Shown piece after piece: positions 11,199 to 21,780 of a stretch of DNA of 64,000 bases. Origin of the DNA: Serripes groenlandicus (taxonomy: Eukaryota > Mollusca > Bivalvia > Cardiida > Cardiidae); NCBI GenBank assembly GCA_031761405.1, contig JASEVX010000001.1, forward strand, positions 24,929,606 through 24,993,605, read 5' to 3'. A program made the position numbers and the translations under genes. Numbering within the stretch: position 1 is the stretch's first letter; each line of letters opens with the position of its first letter. The notes beneath the pieces are model-generated. The model saw nothing but the letters and a program-made list of their open reading frames with translations. It was not told where the DNA came from and made no database searches.

Positions 11199-11290
11199 GA
11201 CTTTGCAATTCAATGTAAAGAAGTGGAAATTGCTTTTAGTCAATTTTTATGCAAGTTATATTTTTTTCAGTTTTGAAGCAGACGACACTC

Positions 11291-11513
11291 TACCGTTTTC
11301 CTCATACAGACGCATCATTCTCACGCCTATGAAGCAGACGACTTTTCATATCATTGTGACAAAAAGGTAGAAATTGCTCGTAACGAGTTTTTTACTACTT
11401 TTGCTTCAATAATTTCAACTGGATTCAATAATTATCCTTTCAGTTATATTTGTTTTGCCTATATGCTTTCCGAGTTGTCTACTGCAGATTTGCTGTATGT
11501 GGGAAAGAGTTTA
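11291..11513 (+). mobile_element. MITE-A, diverged
   Basis: Left CCGTTTTCCTCATACAGACG, central GAAATTGCTCGTAACGAG, right GTGGGAAAGAGTTTAA. TTAA is kept on the right only. Confidence 0.65.
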
Positions 11514-11523
11514 AAGAGAGATC

Positions 11524-11772
11524 TCGAGGGCTTGGCGTGAAACGGTTGTAACTAAAAACCTATTTTGAAAACCCTTGTTTAGGGGCAATTTTGACCCCTT
11601 TGTAAACAATGCAAATTTAGGTGCCATTGCTCAGAACGAGCAATGGCACCTTAAATTTCCATTGTTTACCAAGAAAAATGATTTAACGCTTATAAAGACT
11701 TTATGGCGAGGTGATTAACCTTGGTAATAAAATACCAATATAAGTTACAACCGTTTCACGCCAAGCCCTCGA
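11524..11772. mobile_element. Palindromic MITE, TCGAGGGCTTGG family, copy 2
   Basis: Inverted ends TCGAGGGCTTGGCGTGAAAC / GTTTCACGCCAAGCCCTCGA around a GGTGCCATTGCTC / GAGCAATGGCACC hairpin. The right flank is TA, the left TC, so one half of the probable TA duplication has mutated. It ends 39 bp from the poly(A) signal of the gene at 12038-13159. Confidence 0.8.
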
Positions 11773-11810
11773 TACATCACGATTCGTGTAAAATTAACAA
11801 ATAACTCAAC

Positions 11811-11816
11811 TTTATT
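11811..11816 (-). promoter_or_regulatory. Candidate poly(A) signal for the single-exon gene
   Basis: TTTATT on the plus strand reads AATAAA on the minus strand, 222 bases beyond the stop of the 373-codon ORF. It is the only canonical signal I see close to that gene. Confidence 0.5.
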
Positions 11817-12037
11817 CAAACAGCAAGATCTATACTGGCACAAAAATAAGTAATCCTACGCCTCGACCGCGTTTCTGAGAGGAACCCGATCTCGCCTCTC
11901 ACGTAAACGTCATTACCCTGACACTCCTTCGATTTGAGAGGTTTTTAAAATGTTTTGGAAGACGAAAAGAAAACAAAACAACAACAACAACACAACTCGA
12001 AAGTGATGGCATTTACGTATCGAGCTGTTTAAAAACG

Positions 12038-13159
12038 TCACACATGCTTCGTTTTCAAAGAACTCCGTTTTAAAGGCGGCATGGTCAAATTCTGAATAGG
12101 CGGAAGTTGATCCGCCTGGCCATCGCCATTTTGGTTTCGTAAATACCTGCACTTTTTCAATTCTTTAAAACTGTCTGCTAGGTAGTCTTTACCGTCCGAA
12201 TCACTGTCGATTTTATCAATGTATTCAGTACTGACACTCAAGTATCTGGACGTACCTAACAATCTCTGTAAGCCTACTTGTTCCTTCAATGCCTCCGTAC
12301 TCGTCTTAGGACGGTCCTCAAACGGGATGCCAATACAGCTTTTGCGCCGCCGTTGTATGTACAAGTTCAGTCTAACTTGGTCCTTTGCCGACACACACGA
12401 CGTCCTCCTCCTGTTAGTGTCAATGGGGATCTTTAGTCCTGTATCTGTTGTAACCACAATGGAGGGTATTGTCGATCTCTGTACCTTTTCCGGACACCTT
12501 AGTAACGCTGCAAATGACACTGGTTTATCTGTAGGTGTGACTGCTGTCGGTAATAATGACGTAAGTTCTGACGTAACGTGTTCATCGGACTTTGATTTAG
12601 TTATGGTAGTGTGCGCCATCTTTTTTCTACTTATTGTGTTACAGAATGATTGAGAGCGGCTTCTGATATCTGTCTCATTGTGATCGGTCGGGCTTTCAGC
12701 TTGTCGACGCTTGTTTCTAAATTTAGTTATCCGCGATGCTAGATCAGACACGGGAACTGTTGCGCATCTCCTTCTGCCGACAAATTCACGCTCGTCATGT
12801 TCTTCACTATTCAACACTTCCGATTTATACACGTCTAGTCCCTCTTTCTCGTCACTCACATTCGTTAAGTTTTCCCAGGTCTTAAACGAATACGGCAAAT
12901 CTTTGCAGATTATAAAATGGGGTCTCGGTGAAGCGGCTGGTCGTGGTGACGGCGGAAGTGACTTAATTTCCGATGTAGTTATATTTCTTGGTTTTATGTA
13001 TTTCTTATATCGAGCTTTAAAGTTAGCCTCTGCAGTGTTAAGCTCTCTAAGTTTGGTTGCTTTATTTGTATCCATGTTTCTGTTTTGTTGTCGAAGTAAC
13101 ATGTTTTCATGGATGTGTTGTTTGTACATCGTCTGGAAATCGCTCTCTTTTTGCTCCAT
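12038..13159 (-). CDS. Uncharacterised 373-residue basic, Ser/Thr-rich protein (single exon)
   Basis: The longest non-repeat ORF of the window. The start ATG sits in ATCACCATGG, a near-ideal animal context, with an in-frame stop about 50 bases upstream, so the ORF is complete. I do not recognise a family. Residues 1-60 are polar and basic with a helix-prone, possibly coiled segment (YKQHIHENMLLRQQNRNMD, then ELNTAEANFKARYKKYI); 69-80 are proline-rich (PPSPRPAASPRP). Three RRR-x-S/T-type sites (RRRCAT 129-134, RRRTSC 250-255, RRRKSC 270-275) and LKRSSLK near the C terminus look like basophilic kinase targets. No signal peptide or membrane span is seen, so a cytosolic or nuclear protein is likely. 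The frame runs for 1.1 kb without a stop and its composition differs from the AT-rich surroundings, which supports real coding. A processed retrogene or lineage-specific gene are both possible. Confidence 0.75.
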   Translation of the reverse strand: MEQKESDFQTMYKQHIHENMLLRQQNRNMDTNKATKLRELNTAEANFKARYKKYIKPRNITTSEIKSLPPSPRPAASPRPHFIICKDLPYSFKTWENLTNVSDEKEGLDVYKSEVLNSEEHDEREFVGRRRCATVPVSDLASRITKFRNKRRQAESPTDHNETDIRSRSQSFCNTISRKKMAHTTITKSKSDEHVTSELTSLLPTAVTPTDKPVSFAALLRCPEKVQRSTIPSIVVTTDTGLKIPIDTNRRRTSCVSAKDQVRLNLYIQRRRKSCIGIPFEDRPKTSTEALKEQVGLQRLLGTSRYLSVSTEYIDKIDSDSDGKDYLADSFKELKKCRYLRNQNGDGQADQLPPIQNLTMPPLKRSSLKTKHV

Positions 13160-13191
13160 GGTGATATTAGTCTGCTTACAAAACGACTCAA

Positions 13192-13462
13192 CAATATTTC
13201 TTTTTTACTCAGTATAACGAGTCATCAACAATGTTTCTTTTTACTCGGTATAACGAGATAACAAAAAAGTTCTTTTTACTCAGTATAACGAGTCAAAAAT
13301 ATTTCTTTTCACTCAGTATAACCAATTAACGATATTTCTTTTCACTCAGTATAACCAATTAACGATATTTCTTTTTACTCAGTATAACGAGTTAACAATT
13401 TTTCTTTTTACTCAGTATAACGAGTTAACACAATTTCTTTTCACTCAGTATAACGAGTTATA
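13192..13462 (-). repeat. Eight ~33-bp tandem repeats upstream of the single-exon gene
   Basis: Eight units of TTCTTTTTACTCAGTATAAC plus GAGTTAACAA or CAATTAACGA. On the gene strand each unit reads GTTATACTGAGTAAAAAGAA. The array starts about 33 bases upstream of the start codon, so it occupies the 5' UTR or core promoter. A regulatory role is inference only. Confidence 0.9.
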
Positions 13463-14335
13463 AACAAATGTAATCCAAACTCAGCACGCACTGTAAACAC
13501 TTTCTCACTATTTAAAAACATTTCTCAAACGTTTATAAAGATTCATATTCCTATTCGCATTCGACTGAATGATGCAAACATTATTAACGATTTAATTGAA
13601 TCGAAGATAAAAAAAACAGGCAAACAATAGTTCTTTCAAACAATATTCACGTTATTTATTCCCATGTATTGACGATGAACCATATGTGTTCAAGTCATAC
13701 AAATAAGGCTTCTATTATGTTCTGTTCTTGTAAATCAAGATCGAATTCGATAGTTCCGAAAATACAATGCGAGTTCACGGAGACTTACTTTTCATGTTCT
13801 GATTTGCATAAATCCAGATGCATTTTGTCCACTGTAAAATAAGTAAGAAAATAAACAGTCCGCGATCTCAAGTGAAAACAAATGATCCTGTCTTAATCAT
13901 TTAAGCTTCTGTGACGCTATTCGATTTGACAGGCCTTAAATAATGGACGTACCCTTTTGTTTATAAACCGAAAGATGTTTTATTTTTCTTCTAAAGTCCA
14001 AATTATGTTTTTGATTTTTCAATGCATTGGCGTCATTGTTCGGATGGAAACATCTTTAATTTAGTTGATACACTTTTCTATAAAAACTATTTCAAATATC
14101 TTTCTTTTACTTCTAGCTACTATTTGAAATTATCTGCTTGTCTTATAGCATTTAAACAGTGTAAAAAGGGAAAAGTTATAAGCATGCTTGCGGTTTCAAT
14201 AAAGAAAAGAATGATAATAAAAAACAAAACAAGTTCACACCTTTAAACCGCACATTAGGTATTTATTGACTTTATTCAGCCAAAAAAAACAACAATAATG
14301 TTGTAATATGTTCGTTAACCCATGTCCTCGTGCCG
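13463..14335. other. Intergenic AT-rich DNA, nothing recognised
   Basis: Contains short ORFs with no family resemblance and no repeats matching the other families of the window. Confidence 0.4.
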
Positions 14336-14460
14336 ATCCCCGGTAACTCAGTCGGTAGCAATACTAACTGTATATCCAGGGATTGGGAGTTCGAACCCCA
14401 GCTCTACCAATATTTTTCCGACGTTTGACAAACTTCACTGTGACCAGATGCAAGTGGAAA
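14336..14460 (+). repeat. tRNA-headed SINE (family 3), 5' part
   Basis: GGTAACTCAGTCGGTAGCAA and GAGTTCGAACCCCAGCTCT resemble A and B boxes. The following TTTCCGACGTTTGACAAAC matches copies at 30250 and 46030. The 3' domain is absent. Confidence 0.7.
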
Positions 14461-14565
14461 CGGGAGTGCTAATCTATAATTATTCATAAACAAAAATCAC
14501 GCGAAGATTCTTAGAAATGTTGGAGTACCTTTCAAGTGAACGTTACTCCAGGAAAACCAATCTTA

Positions 14566-14779
14566 GCCTTTTCCAAAATAGAACAAATCTACAGCAGACA
14601 ACTTTGAAATATCTAAACAAATGGATCGAAACTCACTATAAATGGTAATTGAATAGAGTTGAACACATTATGGCAAAATGAGAAGTTGTTCATTATGAAC
14701 TTTTTTTTTTTGCCACAATGTTTTCAAATGTTGTCTGTCGCAGAGGCGTCAACAAGCGTCTACATGTGGAAAAATGTCA
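14566..14779 (-). mobile_element. MITE-A, subfamily with acaaatctgcag left half
   Basis: Left CCTTTTCCAAAATAGAACAA, right GTCTACATGTGGAAAAATG. Central hairpin GTTCATTATGAAC. Its right end lies 27 bp from the start of the 28-bp satellite. Confidence 0.7.
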
Positions 14780-14806
14780 ACGTGTATATTACACATACGG
14801 AAAAAC

Positions 14807-17097
14807 ATAGTGTCCCTGGCCATACCAATGTAATATAGTGTCCCTGGCCATACCAATATAATATAGTGTCCCTGGCCATACCAATGTACTATAGTATCCC
14901 TGGCCATACCAATGTAATATAGTGTCCCTGGCCATACCAATGTTATAAAGTGTCTCTGGGCATACCAATGTTATAAAGTGTCTCTGGGCATACCAATGTA
15001 ATAAAGTGTCCCTGGCAATACCAATGTAATAAAGTGTCTCTGGCCATACCAATGTAATATAGTGTCCCTGGCCATACCAATGTAATAAAGTGTCCCTTGC
15101 CATACCAATGTAATAAAGTGTCCCTGGCCATACCAATGTAATAAAGTGTCTCTGGCCATACCAATGTAATATAGTGTCCCTGGCCTTACCAATGTAATAA
15201 AGTGTCTCTGGCCATACCAGTGTAATATAGTGTCCCTGGCCATACCAATGTAATAAAGTGTATCTGGCCATACCAATGTAATATAGTGTCCCTGGCCATA
15301 CCAATGTAATATAGTGTCCCTGGCCATACCAATGTAATATAGTGTCCCTGGCCATACCAATGTAATAAAGTGTCTCTGGCCATACCAATGTAATATAGTG
15401 TCCCTGGCCATACCAATGTAATAAAGTGTCTCTGGCCATACCAGTGTAATATAGTGTCCCTGGCCATACCAATGTAATAAAGTGTATCTGGCCATGCCAA
15501 TGTAATATAGTGTCCCTGGCCATACCAATGTAATATAGTGTCCCTGGCCATACCAATGTAATAAAGTGTCCCTGGCCATACCAATGTAATAAAGTGTCTC
15601 TGGCCATACCAATGTAATATAGTGTCCCTGGCCATACCAATGTAATATAGTGTCCCTGGCCATACCAATGTAATAAAGTGTCCCTGGCCATACCAATGTA
15701 ATATAGTGTCCCTGGCCATACCAATGTAATATAGTGTCCCTGGCCATACCAATGTAATAAAGTATCTATGGCCATACCAATGTAATATAGTGTCCCTGGT
15801 CATACCAATGTAATAAAGTGTCCCTGGCCATACCAATGTAATATAGTGTCCCTGGCCATACCAATGTAATATAGTGTCCCTGACCATACCAATGTAATAA
15901 AGTGTCTCTGGCCATACCAATGTAATATAGTGTCCCTGGCCATACCAATGTAATATAGTGTCCCTGGCCATACCAATGTAATATAGTGTCCCTGGCCATA
16001 CCAATGTAATAAAGTGTCTCTGGCCATACCAATGTAATATAGTGTCCCTGGTCATACCAATGTAATAAAGTGTCTCTGGCCATACCAATGTAATATAGTG
16101 TCCCTGGCCATACCAATGTAATATAGTGTCCCTGGCCATACCAATGTAATATAGTGTCCCTGGCCATACCAATGTAATATAGTGTCCCTGGCCATACCAA
16201 TGTAATATAGTGTCCCTGGCCATACCAATGTAATATAGTGTCCCTGGCCATACCAATGTAATAAAGTGTCTCTGGCCATACCAATGTAATATAGTGTCCC
16301 TGGCCATACCAATGTAATAAAGTGTCTCTGGCCATACCAGTGTAATATAGTGTCCCTGGCCATACCAATGTAATAAAGTGTATCTGGCCATGCCAATGTA
16401 ATATAGTGTCCCTGGCCATACCAATGTAATATAGTGTCCCTGGCCATACCAATGTAATAAAGTGTCCCTGGCCATACCAATGTAATAAAGTGTCTCTGGC
16501 CATACCAATGTAATATAGTGTCCCTGGCCATACCAATGTAATATAGTGTCCCTGGCCATACCAATGTAATAAAGTGTCCCTGGCCATACCAATGTAATAT
16601 AGTGTCCCTGGCCATACCAATGTAATATAGTGTCCCTGGCCATACCAATGTAATAAAGTATCTATGGCCATACCAATGTAATATAGTGTCCCTGGTCATA
16701 CCAATGTAATAAAGTGTCCCTGGCCATACCAATGTAATATAGTGTCCCTGGCCATACCAATGTAATATAGTGTCCCTGACCATACCAATGTAATAAAGTG
16801 TCTCTGGCCATACCAATGTAATATAGTGTCCCTGGCCATACCAATGTAATATAGTGTCCCTGGCCATACCAATGTAATATAGTGTCCCTGGCCATACCAA
16901 TGTAATAAAGTGTCTCTGGCCATACCAATGTAATATAGTGTCCCTGGTCATACCAATGTAATAAAGTGTCTCTGGCCATACCAATGTAATATAGTGTCCC
17001 TGGCCATACCAATGTAATATAGTGTCCCTGGCCATACCAATGTAATATAGTGTCCCTGGCCATACCAATGTAATATAGTGTCCCTGGCCATACCAAT
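14807..17097 (-). repeat. 28-bp minisatellite, about 82 tandem units
   Basis: Unit TGTCCCTGGCCATACCAATG plus TAATATAG, with a second common variant TGTCTCTGG...TAATAAAG. Because 28 is not a multiple of three and no unit holds a minus-strand stop, all three minus-strand frames stay open, giving predicted ORFs up to 485 codons with a 28-residue period (MARDTILHWYGQGHYITLVW and so on). I treat these as artefacts of the repeat, not proteins. The array ends inside a SINE body at 17092, and its unit resembles the SINE linker GGGTCATACCAAATACTTTA. Variant units at 15484 and 15761 recur exactly 896 bp (32 units) later. Confidence 0.97.
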
Positions 17098-17270
17098 GAC
17101 TCTAAAGATGGTAGTTTTAGCTGCCCTCCTTGGCGTTTAAGGTTAGCAGTACGACTGACTGAATTGTGTCGGGAAACGTGGACCAGTAGTACTTGTAGCT
17201 TAGCCAGGACACGCCGTGATATGACTGAAAAAAGCGTTGAAAGAGGCGTAAAACACAACATAATCAATCA
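17086..17270 (+). repeat. tRNA-derived SINE (family 1), body only, fused to satellite
   Basis: CATACCAATGACTCTAAAGATGGTAG continues as the family body (GCTGCCCTCCTTGGCGTT, CGCCGTGATATGACTGAAAA) to an AATCAATCA tail. The tRNA head is replaced by the 28-bp array; the join falls at the SINE's own CATACCA. Confidence 0.85.
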
Positions 17271-18221
17271 TGTACTTTAATTCATTCTAGCATTCATGAT
17301 TGACAGAATATAAGGGCAACACAAATGATGAAATATGCTTTTAAGCATTTTTTAAAAGTAATATGAGTATAGGTGGTACCTATTTCGGGTAAACATTCAT
17401 TAACTTTTATAATTGGTTAATCATTCTCCGTGAATTGTAGTTAGCTCCTTGCTTGCAGCACTATCAGTGATTGCTCTTACCCTCCTAAGCAAATAAACTA
17501 AAAACCATCATCTGGTTAAGCACATATTCAACTTTAAAAAATGGCCAAGATTTAAAAAATGTCCAAGATTTTATATCAATGAAATAATGAACGAAAATAT
17601 GGTATTTTTTTTTTTCAAAAGACGTCTGCTGCTATTGCGTCAAAATATGTCTGCAGGTTGGAAAGGGTTAAGCCCATGATGATGAAATGTGAAACGCTAT
17701 ATATAGGCATTATAATGTTTGCAGGTTTAAGAGGGATTAAGTTGACTGACCAGACACGCTTGTAGGACTTCTATAATAGAAACACTTGAACTATGTATGC
17801 ACATACAATATATTGTATTGATCGGTGTCAATGTCTCAATAACAATTAGTTAAGCAATGTCAAGGCAGCACATTCACCAACCCAAGCTAACATTATTTAT
17901 TTATTAGTTGATCTTTTCGTTTTCTTATCAACATGTCCATAAAACGTGTGTAAAATGATGATAAACAATCTGAGCACAGGAAGTTGATTTCGGATGTAGA
18001 CCACAACTTGCGTATTCTTACATAACTGTACATATAGGATCTGACAAGATTTGTTATTTCATATAAAGTTTTATTAAATGAGTTCAAGAAATTTGTTATT
18101 AAGCGAGCCTTTATAACACATATTTTGGACGAGTTTAATAAAACTTTATGAAATGACAACGAATGTTAGATTCTTGTTATCACATGACGAAACACACATT
18201 TTTTTAGCTGTCAGAAAATAG
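17271..18221. other. Intergenic; one MITE-A right-end fragment
   Basis: 17608-17672 keeps TTTTCAAAAGACGTCTGCTG and GTTGGAAAGGGTTAA. No gene is visible in the rest. Confidence 0.5.
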
Positions 18222-19105
18222 TCCCAACATTGCATCTTTACTGTTTATTGTTTTTTTCTCGTGAACCATAAGTGTGGTTAGAGGTAACGGTTGTGTTGTG
18301 TTCTGTTCTGTTCTTCTGTAACACGACTCTGGCAACATTCGTTTGTTACATTTGGTAGTAGTAAAGACTGTTTTGTGGATCGAAACATGTAAATGAGGCT
18401 AGACGCCGTTATCCATTTCCCAAACGCAGTCGTATTTATGTGCATCAACAACATACTTTTCCAAACATAGTGAGGAATGACTATATTAGTGGTAAAAAAC
18501 CCGAACAACAAAGAAATTGCTCATTTGTATTAAGTAATATCTGTATTTGCTGTGCACAGTGTTTTCAACATTATTCAGTACTAATACAATGTAGATAGAT
18601 TTAATTGCCATAAATAGTTTTATTAATCGGTTTAAAAAGATCAAGCCATGGCTTATCCGATAATAAGGTAAATGCACCAGAAAGTCTACAAATCATTCTG
18701 CATACATAATCAAAGCACTAAAAGTGCTGACGGCCTGGCGACTTCAGGACGGTTGGAGAAGAAGGGAAAATGTGAAAGGAAATAACAATTGCAGCTTATG
18801 TTTATTATTCCAGACATATAAACCAACATTTGAAATGTTCCTATGAATTGGCAAGCAGTGAAGACTTGGTTCCGCACTTGATGCACTTAATACGTCTGCG
18901 TGTGGGAAATGGATAACGGCGTCTAACGTCACCTATATGCTTCAGTGCACAAAACAGTCTTTACGACTACCAAATGCAACAAGCGAATGTTGCCAGAGTC
19001 GTGAGGCGAACCCGAACCGTGTTACAGAACAGAACACAACATGTATCTCAAACCACAAGTATGGTACACAAGGTAAAACATTAAACAGTAAACATGCAAT
19101 TGTCA
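18222..19105. mobile_element. Large inverted repeat, ~210-bp arms and ~460-bp spacer
   Basis: Left arm 18222-18435 and right arm 18893-19105 are diverged reverse complements: TGTGTTCTGTTCTGTTC / GAACAGAACACA, GACTCTGGCAACATTCG / CGAATGTTGCCAGAGTC, ACGCCGTTATCCATTTCCC / GGGAAATGGATAACGGCGT. This is the layout of a foldback or long-TIR DNA element without a gene. I could not find a target duplication. Confidence 0.75.
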
Positions 19106-19124
19106 CGAGACATGATGGAGTGTG

Positions 19125-19318
19125 AGAGATGCGTAAAGTATCGACCCGGATCAGCCTAAGCATACCGCGCAGGATTACCCGGATATACACTGTTCAGGAA
19201 TAATTTCTCTATACCTCTATCCCCCTGAGACGGAATGTGTCGGCCCGAATCAGTCTACGCAGGCTGATCTGGTCGATACATTACGCAGAGGCCATAATGT
19301 TGGTTTTCTCGCGGGACG
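19125..19318 (+). repeat. Palindromic repeat, CCCGGATCAGCCTAAGCATA family, copy 1
   Basis: GTAAAGTATCGACCCGGATC on the left and GATCTGGTCGATACATTACG on the right are inverted. The end AATGTTGGTTTTCTCGCGGG matches the right end of the copy at 52708-52929; the matching left end is missing here. Confidence 0.65.
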
Positions 19319-19687
19319 GCTCATTTTTAGATCAAGCATCTCGGGTTAGGTCTCTGCTTGCTTGGGTCATTGTGGAAAAAAGCCTAGTTCTGGAAACCTC
19401 GGGTGTGTTTTAAGTGTCTCCAACTCAACAAGAGGTCAAGCAATGGTTCCAACCAGGAAAAATGGCCTCGCGTGTATTGGTGTTATACACTGCGCACATT
19501 TCAGACATATGGGTGGGTTTTTTTCAGGAAAGAGCTAGGGTATCGAGCAAGGACTCCATTGTATTTAACTCCAAGTCTGTTAAGATTATATGCACCTGTC
19601 AAATGCTTGTACATGACATAGTGTACTCTCTCAAAAGGGCCTGTAGAAGCTACACAAACACTTTGCCCAATCAGTGCAATTGGTCTC
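19319..19687. other. Intergenic, nothing recognised
   Basis: Holds an unsupported ORF (19414-19785) that runs into the MITE-A copy beyond it and so is not a gene. Confidence 0.4.
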
Positions 19688-20089
19688 TACAACCTGCAAC
19701 AGACGACTTTGAAAACTTCTTTAACCCTTTCCCTCAAACGATAATTCTGCAGCAGACGACTTTGAACATATTTGTCAAAAAATAGAAAATCTCTATAATT
19801 AAATGGATAACCTATGACAAAAAGCGGAAAACATTGTGGCAAAAGGAGAAATTGCACTTTTTGTGCAATTTCTTCTTTTGTCACTATGTTTTCAAAAGGC
19901 CGTCTGCTGCAGAGGCGTCAGAAAGCGCCTATATGAGGGAAAGGGTTAATCTCTATAAATCAAAGTATAGACTTTTATATTGAATATTTGAAAACCTTAA
20001 GGGAAATTGCTCAATATGATCCCAATGTTTTCAAAAGTCGTCTGCTGCAGAAGTGTCAAATTACGATTGCAAGTGTGAAAAGGCTTAAT
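19688..20089 (-). mobile_element. MITE-A (outer copy) split by a nested MITE-A
   Basis: The left fragment AACCTGCAACAGACGACTTTGAAAACTTC and the right fragment TCTCTATAAATCAAAGTATAG...GTGTGAAAAGGCTTAA join to a normal family member when 19721-19949 is removed. Confidence 0.75.
19721..19949 (-). mobile_element. MITE-A (inner copy), full-length
   Basis: TTAA on both sides, 18-bp ends CCCTTTCCCTCAAACG / TATGAGGGAAAGGG, intact hairpin GAAATTGCACTTTTTGTGCAATTTC. Confidence 0.9.
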
Positions 20090-20450
20090 TAACGTTTACT
20101 GGGCATAAACATTTTAGTTTATTATGTATAATTAATTCTTAATCCTTTTCAATTAAACACTTTTTTTTCCACAAGAGTGTAATATTTTAACTTGCATAAA
20201 TTAAGGAGGAAAAAAACTCGACTAAGACACAATTATTAAGTAATAATAAAAAGTATCCGATGTTTAGCGCATAACGGCTTGGCTTCATTTCTACAATTAT
20301 TTGATGTCGCATCATTTGGAAATTAGTATCATTAAGATGACTTATTTATATGTTTTAAGTCTGGTCTTTCATTTGCAGATTCTAAAAACGAAGAAGAGGG
20401 AATCAAACTTAATCTCCCTGGGGTAACACCATATAAGACTATACTTATTT

Positions 20451-20660
20451 CTTTCCTTTCCGTTCCCTTATGTGTAGACGCATCTGAAGCAGACGGCCTT
20501 TGAAACAAAACTTTGGCAGAAGAAGAAATTGCTAATGATAACCAAATCCTGCTTTTGCCAAAATTATTCAAACAGAGACTTATAAATACATAAAAATACA
20601 AAACCTGTTCTTTCATTTATAGTCCACGAAACCCAAAACTGTTTTAAAAGTAGTCTGTTG
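20451..20660 (+). repeat. MITE-A, diverged
   Basis: CCGTTCCCTTATGTGTAGACGC, GAAGCAGACGGCCTTTGAA and GAAGAAATTGCTAATGATAACC mark the left and core; the right end is lost. Confidence 0.6.
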
Positions 20661-20820
20661 TACGAGGGGCATTCAATAAATCATGTTACTAATGGCCTTT
20701 TGTAGAAACCACCTTGTATAAGAGCAATGGAATTTCATGTACATAACATGTAGTTAATTGCTGTCGTTTATTTAATACACCTGAAACAAAATTGATGGGA
20801 AAGATTTGATCAGAATAGCC

Positions 20821-21046
20821 TTAACCCTCTTCCTCATACGACAATTCTGCAGCAGACGACTTTGAACATATTTTGTCAAAAAATAGAATATCTAAGATAA
20901 TAGGATAACCTATGACTAAAAGTAGAAAACATTGTGGCAAAAGGAGAAGTTGCTCGTTTGGGCAATTTCTTCTTTTGTCGCTATGTTTTCAAAAAGCTGT
21001 CTGATGCAGAGACGTCAGGAAGCGTCTATATGAGGGAAAGGGTTAA
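20821..21046 (-). mobile_element. MITE-A, full-length
   Basis: TTAACCCTCTTCCTCATACG to TATGAGGGAAAGGGTTAA with core GTTGCTCGTTTGGGCAATTTC. Confidence 0.88.
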
Positions 21047-21272
21047 CTACTTCACAGAAATTGAAAATCAATGTCTTAATGACAGCAAATGAATTTTGAA
21101 AACACTGTGGGGGAAATCTGAAATTGCTTATTTTCTTATCTGTCCTACATTTTACCAACGTGTTTCCACTCTTTTCTAGATATTCTTACACGTTGGAGAT
21201 TGAATATTAGCATATAGGGTAAGGTTTAAATATTTCATTCCAGACTGATAAGGAATTGAACACGTTCTCCTG

Positions 21273-21341
21273 CACTATGTTTTCAAAAAGCCGTCTGCTG
21301 CAGAGGCGTCAGAAAGCGTCTTATATGAGGGAAAGGGTTAA
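21273..21341 (-). repeat. MITE-A right-end fragment
   Basis: Begins at CACTATGTTTTCAAAAAGCC and ends GAGGGAAAGGGTTAA; the left 160 bp are absent. Confidence 0.85.
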
Positions 21342-21629
21342 AGTAAACCAACCCTTCTTCAATTTATATAATGGCGGGATATGGATTTAGGCGATCCACA
21401 AGATGCAATGTTCAATCTCTTATGTCTGGAAAACTGATTGGTTGATATATTTATTAATTGGGGTTTCACAACGATTTTCAACGATATGTTTAGTCATATC
21501 AATGCGGTCAGATCACATACCAATGTGTTTCCTGACTTTCTCATAACCGGTACACCACATAAGTCTTTCGAAACAGCTGAATGCTTTTCCACATGGACTA
21601 TCATCCCATTAGTGAAAGATTAATGACGC

Positions 21630-21780
21630 TTGTTGCTTTGACTTTTGTCAAACTTTTGAAAGAGTTTTGGCTAAGCTCCGGTTCGAACTCCAAGACCCTG
21701 GAGTGTCAACCTGCGCAGCTACTGACTACCGGGGCACAGCCAGGGACGTCCCTGGCACAGCTGAGCTACCGGTGAACAGC
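21630..21780 (-). repeat. SINE relic (family 3), reverse orientation
   Basis: TTGACTTTTGTCAAACTTTTG and CCGGTTCGAACTCCAAG...GTGTCAACCTGCGCAGCTAC are the reverse complement of the family 3 head with a B box. A short CAGGGACGTCCCTGGCACAG follows. Confidence 0.5.

Noticed and set aside
12711..13217. 168-codon plus-strand ORF and the 144-codon one at 12219-12653
   Set aside because: Both are antisense shadows of the 373-codon gene, whose start context and composition are better.
15186..16643. 485-codon minus-strand ORF of repeated MARDTILHWYGQGHYITLVW
   Set aside because: It is a by-product of the stop-free 28-bp satellite; the other two minus frames are equally open and units vary without respect to codon position.
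14807..17097. CRISPR array
   Set aside because: There are no spacers: the 28-bp units are contiguous, and this is animal DNA.
19403..19785. ORFs of 72 and 123 codons
   Set aside because: They overlap in different frames and the longer one ends inside a MITE-A; no homology is recognised.
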